Shown one piece after another: positions 1 to 7,071 of a DNA stretch of 13,789 nt. Source of the DNA: Proteobacteria bacterium UBA1844 (GTDB lineage: Bacteria > Pseudomonadota > Gammaproteobacteria > Steroidobacterales > Woeseiaceae); NCBI GenBank assembly GCA_002338615.1, contig DDIS01000078.1:1-13789 (forward strand), read 5' to 3'. Position numbers and translations under genes: made by a program. The notes below the pieces were generated by a model, which made no database searches, was not told where the DNA came from, and worked only from the letters and a program-made list of their open reading frames with translations. Positions within the stretch are counted from its first letter, which is position 1; each line of letters opens with the position of its first letter.

Positions 1-1052
1 CCGCCGACAACAGCGCAATGGACGGGTATGCGCTTTCGACGCGGGACCTGGTGCACGGCCAAGGTGCGCTGCCGCTGTCAGCACGAATCCGTGCAGGAGA
101 TGCGCCAGCGCCGCTCACAGCGGGCACCGCGGCACGCATTTTCACGGGCGGCGAAATTCCCGCTGGCGCCGATGCGGTTGTCATGCAGGAAAATTGCGAA
201 GAGCACGATGGCAAGGTGCAAATCAAGACACCGGTCCGCAGCGGACAAAACATCCGCTGTGCCGGCGAGGATTTTCGCCAGGGCGACGAAATTCTGCGTG
301 CCGGAAGCCGTTTGCGGCCGCAGGATCTCGGTCTGCTCGCGGCCGCCGGCATTGACCGTGCCGATGTCGTACGGCGACCCATTGTTGCGGTCCTTTCGAC
401 CGGTGACGAACTCATACCGCCGGGCCAGGCACGTCGCCCGGGCCAGACCTACGACAGCAACGGTCCCCTGCTTCGCGGCCTGGTCGCGCAAACAGGTTGT
501 ACGGTATTGCCGTTATTCCAGGTGCCCGATACGCCGGACAGAACCCGGCAGGCTCTTATTGAATCCGCCGCCAATGCCGATCTCGTGATTTCATCCGGCG
601 GCGTCAGCGTTGGCGAGTCCGACCATGTCCGGAAGGCGCTGGAGGCTATCGGCCAGCTGAAATTGTGGCGTATATCGGTGAAGCCGGGTAAGCCGCTGGC
701 ATTCGGCGTTATAAAGGACACACCTTTTATCGGCTTGCCGGGCAACCCGGTCGCCGTGTTTGTTACCTTCTGTCTTTTCGCGGCTCCGCTGATACGCAAG
801 CTGCAGGGCCGGCATGAATGGATGCCGGAACCTCATTCCGTGGCGGCCGCCTTTGCGAGTCCGGGCTCGTCGCGCGAGGAATATTTACGTGTGCGCGTGG
901 AGCATGGCCATCTGTTACCGTATCCACACCAGGGGTCCGGGGTACTTAGCTCGGTCGTCTGGGCCGATGGACTTGCGCGAATACATGCAGGCCAGGTTGT
1001 CGCCGAAGGGAGCATGCTCGACTTTTTCCACTTTGACGCATTGCTGCAATAG
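1..1052 (+). CDS. moeA: Molybdopterin molybdenumtransferase MoeA, 5'-truncated by the window edge
   Basis: MoeA inserts molybdate into adenylylated molybdopterin, the last step of molybdenum cofactor synthesis, in the cytoplasm. The reading frame is already open at base 3 and reads ADNSAMDGYA. In MoeA this motif lies about 60 residues into the protein, so the true start is upstream and the ATG at 18 is internal. Family motifs visible after it are STGDELIPPG in the molybdopterin-binding domain, SSGGVSVGESDHV, SVKPGKPLAFG and GLPGNPVAVFV. A C-terminal domain IV follows and the gene ends at TAG 1050-1052. moaB starts 43 bp downstream on the same strand, so the two are probably co-transcribed. 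The family call is secure. Whether this copy uses molybdate or tungstate cannot be read from sequence. Confidence 0.95.
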   Translation, partial: ADNSAMDGYALSTRDLVHGQGALPLSARIRAGDAPAPLTAGTAARIFTGGEIPAGADAVVMQENCEEHDGKVQIKTPVRSGQNIRCAGEDFRQGDEILRAGSRLRPQDLGLLAAAGIDRADVVRRPIVAVLSTGDELIPPGQARRPGQTYDSNGPLLRGLVAQTGCTVLPLFQVPDTPDRTRQALIESAANADLVISSGGVSVGESDHVRKALEAIGQLKLWRISVKPGKPLAFGVIKDTPFIGLPGNPVAVFVTFCLFAAPLIRKLQGRHEWMPEPHSVAAAFASPGSSREEYLRVRVEHGHLLPYPHQGSGVLSSVVWADGLARIHAGQVVAEGSMLDFFHFDALLQ

Positions 1053-1095
1053 CCGCTTTGCAAGCCAATCGACTGACAATCACTTCAGGAACGCC

Positions 1096-1629
1096 ATGAG
1101 CAAGCAACGCAAGCAGGACGTACCGTTCATTCCAGTCAGAGTTGCCGTATTGACCGTATCCGACTCCCGCACCCTCGACAATGACACCTCCGGCGACACC
1201 CTGTGCGAGCGCGTACGATCAGCAGGCCACACGCTCGCCGAACGCGCACTTCTCCCGGACGATATTTTCAAGGTTCGTGCCACGGTCTCGATCTGGATCG
1301 CCGACGCATCCATCGACTGCATCCTGATCACCGGTGGCACCGGAATTACCGGACGTGATAGCACGCCCGAGGCGATCCGGCCGCTGTTGGTGCGCGACAT
1401 CCCGGGCTTTGGCGAACTGTTCCGGCAAATTTCCCGGGAAGATATCGGTGCCGCCACCATTCAATCGCGTGCCTTTGCCGGTACCGCAAACGCCACGCTG
1501 GTATTCGCGCTGCCCGGATCTCCTGGTGCCTGCGAAACCGCCTGGGATCACATACTTGTAACGCAACTGGACGCTCGCACACGGCCCTGTAATTTTATCT
1601 CGTTGCTCTCGCGTCTGAATGAGTCTTGA
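1096..1629 (+). CDS. moaB: Molybdenum cofactor biosynthesis protein MoaB (MoaB/Mog family)
   Basis: This 177-residue protein belongs to the MoaB/Mog family, which binds molybdopterin. In many bacteria the family supplies the molybdopterin adenylyltransferase acting just before MoeA, although E. coli MoaB itself is thought not to be essential for it. Visible motifs are DTSG (residues 30-33), ITGGTGITGRDSTPE (78-92) and LPGSPGACETAW (139-150). The ending DARTRPCNF (159-167) closely resembles E. coli MoaB and separates it from MogA. The frame stays open far upstream, but the ATG at 1096 has AGGA five bases before it and gives the usual family length of about 170. It follows moeA by 43 bp. A longer start inside moeA is unlikely. 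Confidence 0.93.
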   Translation: MSKQRKQDVPFIPVRVAVLTVSDSRTLDNDTSGDTLCERVRSAGHTLAERALLPDDIFKVRATVSIWIADASIDCILITGGTGITGRDSTPEAIRPLLVRDIPGFGELFRQISREDIGAATIQSRAFAGTANATLVFALPGSPGACETAWDHILVTQLDARTRPCNFISLLSRLNES

Positions 1630-2002
1630 GCGAGGGGCGCCCAGGTTAAAGCGAGCCGCCGATTCCTGTCGCCGGCCATGCTGCTGATCGCCTGTTCCGG
1701 GCTGGCAGCGGCTTTCCGGCGCCTCGGGCGGTTTCGCTGACCGGACGGACAAGATCTCTTTCCCTTGCAGCCGGGGTGTCATTGGTGCTGCCCACAACGG
1801 GCTACGGGTAACTCCGAATGGTTTCAATGCCCGCACAAAATTATCATAAGAACCCTAAGCAACGTCGTCACTGAAAGCTGCACTGCTCGTCCCCGGTCTC
1901 GCCCTGCGCGCCGACCGCAGTGTGTCACGCACAGCATGACCGCGTTGCGAGCGAACTAACAAACTTCATGAAAACTCGAAAATAATCAGTACGAGGTGAC
2001 GC
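1630..2002 (+). other. 373-bp stretch without a convincing gene
   Basis: Between moaB and the cupin gene I find no intact coding region. A short ORF begins at ATG 1679 with a hydrophobic, lipoprotein-like start (MLLIACSGLAAAF) and stops after 20 codons. Another frame is open from about 1649 to a TAA near 1811 but has no ATG. Their adjacency could mean a decayed small secreted protein, but this is weak. No strong terminator was seen after moaB; GGGCGCCC near 1637 is not followed by a T-run. The last 40 bases before 2003 are AT-rich and probably hold the cupin promoter, although no clear -35/-10 pair is visible. Confidence 0.4.
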
Positions 2003-2368
2003 ATGGTCGGATACATCACAAATATCGAGAAAGATACGCTGGCAAACGAAGACTACCGACGTGTGCTGTTTACTGGGGAAAAAACCCAGCTCGTTCTAAT
2101 GACACTCCAGTCGGGCGATGAAATTGGTATGGAGGTCCACGAAGATCACGACCAGTTCATTCGTGTCGAAGCTGGTACCGGGGTCGTACAGCTTGATGGC
2201 GAGGAACATGCGCTTTCAGACGGAACGGCTGTCGTGATCCCGGCCGGTGTCGAGCACAACGTGGTGAATACGTCGAGTGATGAGGCTTTGCGGCTCTACA
2301 CTTTGTACAGCCCGCCCGAACATGCTGACGGCACCGTGCACCCTGCGAAGACCGATGAACCCGGCTGA
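2003..2368 (+). CDS. Small single-domain cupin protein
   Basis: This 121-residue protein is a single cupin beta-barrel, probably cytoplasmic because no signal peptide is visible. The second cupin motif is exact: G74-x5-P80-x-G82-x2-H85-x3-N89. The first motif, around MEVHEDHDQFIRVEAG (residues 43-58), supplies H46, H49 and E56, and with H85 these are plausible metal ligands. The first motif deviates from the textbook HxH spacing in having two residues between the histidines. The start is supported by GAGG six bases before the ATG. The substrate cannot be assigned; small cupins include isomerases, dioxygenases and sugar- or metal-binding proteins. It is separated by 373 bp from moaB and about 190 bp from the next gene, so it probably forms its own transcription unit. 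Confidence 0.85.
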   Translation: MVGYITNIEKDTLANEDYRRVLFTGEKTQLVLMTLQSGDEIGMEVHEDHDQFIRVEAGTGVVQLDGEEHALSDGTAVVIPAGVEHNVVNTSSDEALRLYTLYSPPEHADGTVHPAKTDEPG

Positions 2369-2557
2369 AGCGACTACCACGGGTGTTGCGGGTCACTTCT
2401 TCGGCAAACCGAGTTGTGTGAACCCGCAGCTAATTACGGGGATCTCCGCATCGTTGCGCGGTCCGTGCATCGCTACAATTGAGTTCGTAACAACATCATT
2501 ATTTGAGCCAGTGCGGTGCTGATATCGAGGCAACGCAACGATGGCGGAGGGCTGGAC

Positions 2558-3088
2558 TTGGACAAGGTGAAAAAACCGCTGGATAACGAAGAGTTCTTGT
2601 CGAAGTTGAAACGCTACAGCGCTGAGGTACGCCGCGATCGTCGCCTTTCCGGGACCGACGTAGTAACTACCACGATACATAGCCTGCAGCTGTGCGGCAG
2701 CCGACTGACCCTGGATGCGGTCATTGAAGCGGGCCGGGTTCAGTCTATCGGCTATCGAGTCAGGGCCTGCTCCTTGGGACAGGCTACAACGGCGATCATC
2801 GCCGAGCGTGCGCCTGGCATGAACGCAGCAGACCTGCAAGCCGTGCAAAATCAGCTGGAACAAATCCTGCACGGCTATGTGCCGAGCGACGACGCACTAA
2901 TCTGGCCCGAACTTGCGATTTTCCAGCATGCAGCGACCATGCCGGCCCGGCATGGCTCGGCGCTATTGCCGTTTCGCGGGTTGCAGAAGCTCTTCGAAAA
3001 AAAGAATGCGCTTGACGAATCCTTGCAAAAGCAAGCGAACGACTATATTCCAACAGGAGATTTAAGATGGTTCAGAATGTCATCGTAG
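2558..3088 (+). CDS. Divergent IscU/NifU-like iron-sulfur scaffold family protein
   Basis: The 176-residue product resembles the IscU/NifU N-terminal scaffold fold. LCGSRLTLDAVIEAG (residues 45-59) matches the first IscU cysteine loop. YRVRACSLGQATTAII (66-81) matches the second. MPARHGSALLPFRGL (128-142) matches the third. C46 and C71 are kept. The Asp of the IscU CGD motif is S48, and the third Cys position is S134, preceded by G133 rather than His. An unaltered scaffold role is therefore doubtful. I chose TTG 2558 because GGAGG ends seven bases before it. GTG 2516 in the same frame would add 14 residues but lacks a ribosome site. A TACAAT at 2474-2479 may be a -10 element. The 3' end overlaps the flavoprotein gene by 22 bp, which implies translational coupling. 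Confidence 0.75.
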   Translation: MDKVKKPLDNEEFLSKLKRYSAEVRRDRRLSGTDVVTTTIHSLQLCGSRLTLDAVIEAGRVQSIGYRVRACSLGQATTAIIAERAPGMNAADLQAVQNQLEQILHGYVPSDDALIWPELAIFQHAATMPARHGSALLPFRGLQKLFEKKNALDESLQKQANDYIPTGDLRWFRMSS

Positions 3089-4257
3089 TTGGCGGCGGTA
3101 TTGGCGGCACTATGACCGCAAATAGCCTGGTTGCAAAACTATATCCGGAAATCAGCCGCGGCAAAGTTCGCGTAACCCTGATCTCGAACAGCCCCTGGCA
3201 TTACTACAAACCTGCGTTTATGTATGTTGCGTTTGGTGCGTACTACAAGAACGAACTGCGCCGCCCGCAAGCCTCGTTGCTGCGTCCGGAAATCAACTTT
3301 GTTCTGGATGAAGTGGAAGGTTTCGATTTCAAGGGCAGCCGCTTGAGAATGGCGTCGGGCGATAGCTACGACTACGATTACCTGGTCGTATCGACTGGCT
3401 GTATACCGTCACCCGAACGAATTGAAGGCCTTAAGGAAGCAGGCGATCATTTCTATCTGCACGATCCAGCCATGCAGCTTTACAAGAAACTCTCGACGAT
3501 TGAGAAGGGCCGCATCTTTATCGGTGTGACATTCCCGAAAACACCGAACGTTCCACATCAGTGCGGCATCGCGCCGATGGAAACCACACTAATGCTGGAT
3601 GACTTTTTGCGCCAACGCGGTGTACGTGACCAGATTGAAGTGGTTTACACCTATCCCACTATCTCTCAGCTATTGCGCAACTGTCTGTTCCTGCAGGAAC
3701 CGGTCGGCGAAGTCCTGCCGGACGTTTTTGAATCGAAGGGTATTAAACACCAGCGCGGCTTTACACTCGCGAGTGTCGATCCGGTGAACAAGATCGCGAT
3801 CTCGGAGGAGGGGCAGGAAGAAAACTTCGATATCCTGATGCAAACCCCGCCAATACGTGCAGTGGACGCGGTCCTTGATTCCGGCATCTCGGAAGCGCCC
3901 AACAACGAAGGCTGGTTGCCGACCGATCGTCATTCGCTGCAACTTGACGGATTCGAGAACGTGTTCGTGATGGGTGACACGGTTGATCTGCCAATCAGTA
4001 AGGCAGGTGGCAGTTGCCACAACCAGGCACCTGTTATCTGCAACAACATTGCCGGACTGATGCGAATCGGCACTACCGTGGCGGAATACGACGGCAAGGT
4101 GCAGGCGATCGCACAGATGGGAATGGATGCCGGTATGCCGCTCTGGTACGACTATGATGATGACGTTATCCCGACGCCCGCAACCAAGATTGGCGGCTTG
4201 ATGCGCAAGGGATTTAACCGTGGTGTCTACTGGTCTGTCGCCCGTGGCCTGATTTAG
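3067..4257 (+). CDS. FAD-dependent oxidoreductase related to sulfide:quinone oxidoreductase
   Basis: This 396-residue flavoprotein has a Rossmann FAD-binding start (IVVGGGIGG, residues 6-14), a second nucleotide-binding element at YDYLVVSTG (103-111), and the C-terminal FAD motif NVFVMGDTVDLPISKAGG (298-315). All are typical of the SQR/flavocytochrome c sulfide dehydrogenase group. C166 in PHQCGIAPMET sits where type II SQR has its first redox cysteine. The C-terminal redox cysteine of SQR should fall shortly after YDG (341-343), but none is present there. Extra cysteines occur at 112, 206, 317 and 325. There is no signal peptide. The start has AGGAGA six bases upstream and overlaps the preceding gene by 22 bp. 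Sulfide oxidation is not assured; another sulfur, persulfide or quinone-linked role is possible. Confidence 0.85.
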   Translation: MVQNVIVVGGGIGGTMTANSLVAKLYPEISRGKVRVTLISNSPWHYYKPAFMYVAFGAYYKNELRRPQASLLRPEINFVLDEVEGFDFKGSRLRMASGDSYDYDYLVVSTGCIPSPERIEGLKEAGDHFYLHDPAMQLYKKLSTIEKGRIFIGVTFPKTPNVPHQCGIAPMETTLMLDDFLRQRGVRDQIEVVYTYPTISQLLRNCLFLQEPVGEVLPDVFESKGIKHQRGFTLASVDPVNKIAISEEGQEENFDILMQTPPIRAVDAVLDSGISEAPNNEGWLPTDRHSLQLDGFENVFVMGDTVDLPISKAGGSCHNQAPVICNNIAGLMRIGTTVAEYDGKVQAIAQMGMDAGMPLWYDYDDDVIPTPATKIGGLMRKGFNRGVYWSVARGLI

Positions 4258-4273
4258 AAAAGGAGAATAGAAG

Positions 4274-4723
4274 ATGAGCAATACATCCAGTGCAACCGCA
4301 GAAGCCCGGCCGTTCGACGAGGTACTGAAAGCCTCGCCGGAACTGCAGGACCAGGCAACGCTCGATGGCATGTCGGAACTGATCACTAAAGTTGCGCCGC
4401 TGTTGCAGGGCAACCGGCTGCATAACATCGTCGATCTGCTTGCGGCAATTTCCGACGTCATTGAAATGTCGGACGACGCCATGCTGCAGAAATTGATGGC
4501 ATTTTACGAAGACGGAGTCGCAAGCGTCTGGTCTGTTAGTAATGCTCTGCGCTACTCGTCAGCCCAGGCGGCGCAGGCAGACACTCCACCCACAATGTGG
4601 CAAAGTATACGCCGCTTGCGAGGCGACGAAGACGCCCGTCGTGGCCTGGACATGACGATCAGGCTGATGTCTGAGCTGGGGCGACAGTCCCGCGCAGCGC
4701 ACCGACCGATAACTGAAGACTGA
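4274..4723 (+). CDS. DUF1641 family protein
   Basis: The 149-residue product is mostly helical, with no signal peptide, no cysteines and no long membrane segment. Its C-terminal part, GDEDARRGLDMTIRLMSELG (residues 117-136), matches the conserved ending of DUF1641, where a D-x-R-R-G-L core is typical. The middle, around LHNIVDLLAAISDVIEMSDD (49-68), is an amphipathic helix pair. From memory, DUF1641 genes often lie next to SQR-like or other pyridine-nucleotide-disulfide oxidoreductase genes, as here, so an accessory or membrane-attachment role for the flavoprotein is a reasonable inference. The function is unknown. AAGGAG lies upstream of the ATG, and the gap to the flavoprotein gene is only 16 bp. 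Confidence 0.8.
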   Translation: MSNTSSATAEARPFDEVLKASPELQDQATLDGMSELITKVAPLLQGNRLHNIVDLLAAISDVIEMSDDAMLQKLMAFYEDGVASVWSVSNALRYSSAQAAQADTPPTMWQSIRRLRGDEDARRGLDMTIRLMSELGRQSRAAHRPITED

Positions 4724-4736
4724 ACAAGGAATTTCT

Positions 4737-5165
4737 ATGAAACGCAACGCAGCGGCCGTCTGGGAAGGCGGCCTGAAAACCGGCAAAGGCACAATTTCGA
4801 CCGAAAGCAGAGCGCTGTCCAATGCACCCTATTCCTTCGGTACCCGGTTCGAGCAAGCGAAGGGCACCAATCCTGAGGAGCTCATCGCGGCGGCCCATGC
4901 CGGCTGCTATTCGATGGCCCTGTCACTCATGCTGGGTGAGTCCGATATCGAACCCGAACGCATCGACACCACCGCCCACGTGACTATCGAGGCCGACGAT
5001 AGCGGCTTTAGCATCACGGCCGTGCATCTTGAAGTATTCGCAAAGATCGCCGGGATGGACAACGACAGTTTCCAGAAAGCGGCCAATGCCGCCAAGGAAG
5101 GCTGCCCGGTCTCAAAGGTACTTAACGCAAAGATTACGCTCGACGCAAAACTTCGAAACGAGTGA
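4737..5165 (+). CDS. OsmC-family peroxiredoxin-like protein
   Basis: This 142-residue protein is a full-length OsmC domain. OsmC enzymes reduce organic hydroperoxides with two cysteines; some members handle persulfides. Both active-site cysteines are present, in HAGCYSMALS (C57) and EGCPVSKVLN (C123). The partner Arg is in FGTRFEQ (R37) and the Glu in GTNPEELIAAAH (E47/E48). The start has AAGGAA about six bases before the ATG. It follows the DUF1641 gene by 13 bp, so it is probably the last gene of the cassette. That link to an SQR-like flavoprotein makes a thiol- or persulfide-related role attractive, but this is inferred from position. Closest to the OsmC rather than the Ohr branch by motif spacing. 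Confidence 0.93.
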   Translation: MKRNAAAVWEGGLKTGKGTISTESRALSNAPYSFGTRFEQAKGTNPEELIAAAHAGCYSMALSLMLGESDIEPERIDTTAHVTIEADDSGFSITAVHLEVFAKIAGMDNDSFQKAANAAKEGCPVSKVLNAKITLDAKLRNE

Positions 5166-5257
5166 GCTATCGCGGAAAATGATACTCGGGCTTTGTTCAA
5201 CGCGGCTGCTACCTGGGTCGTTCGACCTGCGCATTGCACTGGGTGATGCCGGGTAAA

Positions 5258-6388
5258 ATGCTGCGTTCCCGCTACGCAAGCGTTGCAGAGTTGTTGCAGG
5301 AATACCAGCCGGCAATGCCCGTATACTGCATACATCCTGCTAAATACCGCGCGGTCGCGAGGCAATTCGTCGACGCGTTTCCGGGCCGGGTTCTTTATGC
5401 CGTGAAAGCAAATGATCACCCTGGGGTCATTGCAGCCCTGCACCAGGGTGGTGTGCGGCATTTCGACTGCGCATCGCTGGCAGAGGTTGCACGTGTGAAA
5501 AGTGCCTGCGACGAGGCACGCTGCTATTTCATGGTGCCCACCCGTCTGCGCGGCGCCGCGGCCTCAGCACAGCGCGACTACGACGTGCGCCATTTTCTGC
5601 TGGATCACATAAGTGGTGTGCAGCCACTGGTCGACGAGATCGACGCACCGGCATCGGTCATATTCGCGCGTATGGCGGTGTCTCATTCTGCGGCGAAACA
5701 AAATCTTTCGGCGAAGTTTGGCGCACCGCCGGCGGCTATGCCGGAGTTGTTGACGGCGATCCGGCACACCGGTGCCGAGCCGGCTATCGCCTGCAACGTC
5801 GGATCGTCGGTAACTGATCCCGCCGCATACGAGCACGCAATCCAGTCGCTCGCCACAATATTGAGGGCGCTGCCGTTTAAAGTACGCCTTGCAGACATTG
5901 GTGGCGGCTTTCCGCAATCGTACCCGGGCTTCCCTGCTCCACCTGTCGACACGTTCATCGACACAATCAGGAAAACAGCACAGCAGTTGCCGCTGGCCGA
6001 CGACGGTGAGCTGATGATCGAACCGGGTCGGTCGCTCGCGGCGACGGGTCTGTCCGCCGTCGTCGAGGTCCTTTTGCGCAAGGACGACCGCCTTTATCTC
6101 AACGATGGCATGTACGGAATATTCTGGGAATTACGCTTTGGCCTGCACGACCGGTACCCGGTTGCTTGCTACCGGGAAGGCGAGCGACTTGAATCAGAAA
6201 CGAAGGCGTTCCAGCTTTACGGCCCCACCTGCGACGCAACGGACATGCTCCCAGGCCGGGTCGAACTGCCTGCCGACATTCGCCCGGGCGATCATATCGA
6301 ATTCTCCTGCATCGGTGCGTATAGCCTCACAGGCCGTACCAATTTCAACGGGCATTTCAGCGACCAGGTTGTCACGATCGAGAGCTAG
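5258..6388 (+). CDS. Fold-type III PLP-dependent decarboxylase, ornithine decarboxylase type
   Basis: The 376-residue product has the alanine racemase-like barrel plus beta domain of eukaryotic-type ornithine and related decarboxylases, which make polyamine precursors. Counting from ATG 5258, K50 in LYAVKAND is the PLP lysine. FDCAS (69-73), GGGFPQ (215-220) for phosphate binding and EPGR (255-258) for the pyridine nitrogen are present. NDGMYG (282-287) and YGPTCDATD (321-329) carry the Asp and the active-site Cys-Asp of the partner subunit. One oddity is that the PLP-stacking histidine of the HVGS motif is N180 (CNVGSSVTD). Upstream in-frame starts are TTG 5234, GTG 5243 and ATG 5246; none has a good ribosome site, so the start is uncertain by up to eight codons. 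Ornithine, lysine, diaminopimelate or carboxynorspermidine as substrate cannot be told apart. Confidence 0.87.
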   Translation: MLRSRYASVAELLQEYQPAMPVYCIHPAKYRAVARQFVDAFPGRVLYAVKANDHPGVIAALHQGGVRHFDCASLAEVARVKSACDEARCYFMVPTRLRGAAASAQRDYDVRHFLLDHISGVQPLVDEIDAPASVIFARMAVSHSAAKQNLSAKFGAPPAAMPELLTAIRHTGAEPAIACNVGSSVTDPAAYEHAIQSLATILRALPFKVRLADIGGGFPQSYPGFPAPPVDTFIDTIRKTAQQLPLADDGELMIEPGRSLAATGLSAVVEVLLRKDDRLYLNDGMYGIFWELRFGLHDRYPVACYREGERLESETKAFQLYGPTCDATDMLPGRVELPADIRPGDHIEFSCIGAYSLTGRTNFNGHFSDQVVTIES

Positions 6389-6419
6389 AATCAGGTATCA
6401 GGCCATAGGAGAAGCCGGC

Positions 6420-6776
6420 ATGCACCCTGTATTGATAACTGTATTGCTGCTGACCTGCAGCAATGTGTTTATGACCTTCGCGTGGTACGCGCACCTTAAG
6501 GAACTCAACCACACCTCATGGATGATCGCTGCTTTGCTGAGCTGGGGCATCGCATTTTTCGAGTACATGCTGCAGGTGCCCGGCAATCGTATCGGCTACA
6601 CGGTGCTCACCGTGGGTCAGCTCAAGATTTTGCAGGAAGTCATTACTTTGTCGGTGTTCGTGCCGTTCGCGGTTCTTTATCTTCGTGAACCGTTGAAGCT
6701 CGATTACCTGTGGGCCGCATTGTGCATTCTCGGCGCCGTATTCTTCATGTTTCGCGGCAAGTTTGCGGGTATGTAA
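6420..6776 (+). CDS. DMT-superfamily DUF486 small membrane protein
   Basis: This 118-residue protein has about four hydrophobic helices: roughly residues 2-22 (LITVLLLTCSNVFMTFAWYA), 33-51, 72-91 and 96-112. It matches the DUF486 group of small drug/metabolite transporter-like inner membrane proteins; GNRIGY and a Lys/Gln pair in VGQLKILQEV are typical of this group. The substrate is unknown. The frame is open for another 105 codons inside the decarboxylase gene, but ATG 6420 has AGGAGA eight bases upstream and gives the normal family length. It starts 31 bp after the decarboxylase, so the two are probably co-transcribed. Confidence 0.85.
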   Translation: MHPVLITVLLLTCSNVFMTFAWYAHLKELNHTSWMIAALLSWGIAFFEYMLQVPGNRIGYTVLTVGQLKILQEVITLSVFVPFAVLYLREPLKLDYLWAALCILGAVFFMFRGKFAGM

Positions 6777-6793
6777 TAACTATAAACAGACGA

Positions 6794-6884
6794 TGGCGGA
6801 GAGAGAGGGATTCGAACCCTCGAAGGGCTTTTAACCCTTACTCCCTTAGCAGGGGAGCGCTTTCGACCACTCAGCCATCTCTCC
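6794..6884 (-). tRNA. tRNA-Ser, anticodon GCU
   Basis: Read on the minus strand this is a complete class II tRNA. The 7-bp acceptor stem pairs GGAGAGA with TCTCTCC, followed by discriminator G and an encoded CCA. The anticodon arm is CTCCC-CTGCTAA-GGGAG, giving anticodon GCT, which reads AGC and AGU serine codons. A long variable arm pairs AAGGG with CCCTT, as in serine tRNAs. The T arm is GAGGG-TTCGAAT-CCCTC. It lies downstream of csrA on the same strand, the same arrangement as csrA-serV in E. coli. Its 3' end faces the end of the DUF486 gene, 17 bp away. Confidence 0.97.
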
Positions 6885-6903
6885 GTTTGTCTTGTTCCTG
6901 ATC

Positions 6904-7028
6904 CTTTCGCTACGCGAGGGATTGATTGACCGGCAGCTGCGCTGCCTCGCCTGCGGTGTCTGTCGACCGGTCTTGCCGGTCTCGGATCATCGCTTCGCTC
7001 CTCACCATTTCAGGGCGCACTGCGTGCG
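6904..7028. repeat. Row of short hairpins between csrA and tRNA-Ser
   Basis: Four short inverted repeats with small loops follow one another: TCGC-TAC-GCGA at 6907-6917 (extended by wobble pairs to 6904-6920 on the plus strand), GGCAGC-TGC-GCTGCC at 6932-6946, GACCGG-TCTTG-CCGGTC at 6965-6981, and CGCAC-TGC-GTGCG at 7016-7028. A fifth, compound one lies at 7043-7071. No T-run follows any of them, so they are not ordinary intrinsic terminators. They may be REP-like sequence, a structured spacer in a csrA-tRNA transcript, or GC-rich chance structure. Confidence 0.45.
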
Positions 7029-7042
7029 TCTGCAGGCGTTGC

Positions 7043-7071
7043 GCGCCCCGGTTCGAATCCTCGAAGGGCGC
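7043..7071. repeat. Compound hairpin containing an 18-bp partial copy of the tRNA-Ser T/variable arm
   Basis: Bases 7052-7069 match 6811-6828 inside the tRNA-Ser gene at 17 of 18 positions, in the same orientation, 241 bp apart. Within the copy, TTCGA and TCGAA pair around a four-base loop. Outside them GCGCCC (7043-7048) pairs with GGGCGC (7066-7071), leaving a three-base bulge. The rest of a tRNA is not present, so it is not a second tRNA gene. A duplicated tRNA fragment, an old attachment-site half or coincidence are all possible. Confidence 0.5.

Noticed and set aside
814..1095. Long N-terminal extension of moaB open in frame
   Set aside because: It overlaps moeA, has no family match, and ATG 1096 has a ribosome site and gives the normal MoaB length.
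6710..6901. Short plus-strand ORF containing RERDSNPRRAFNPYSLS
   Set aside because: It is the antisense translation of the tRNA-Ser gene, a common false ORF.
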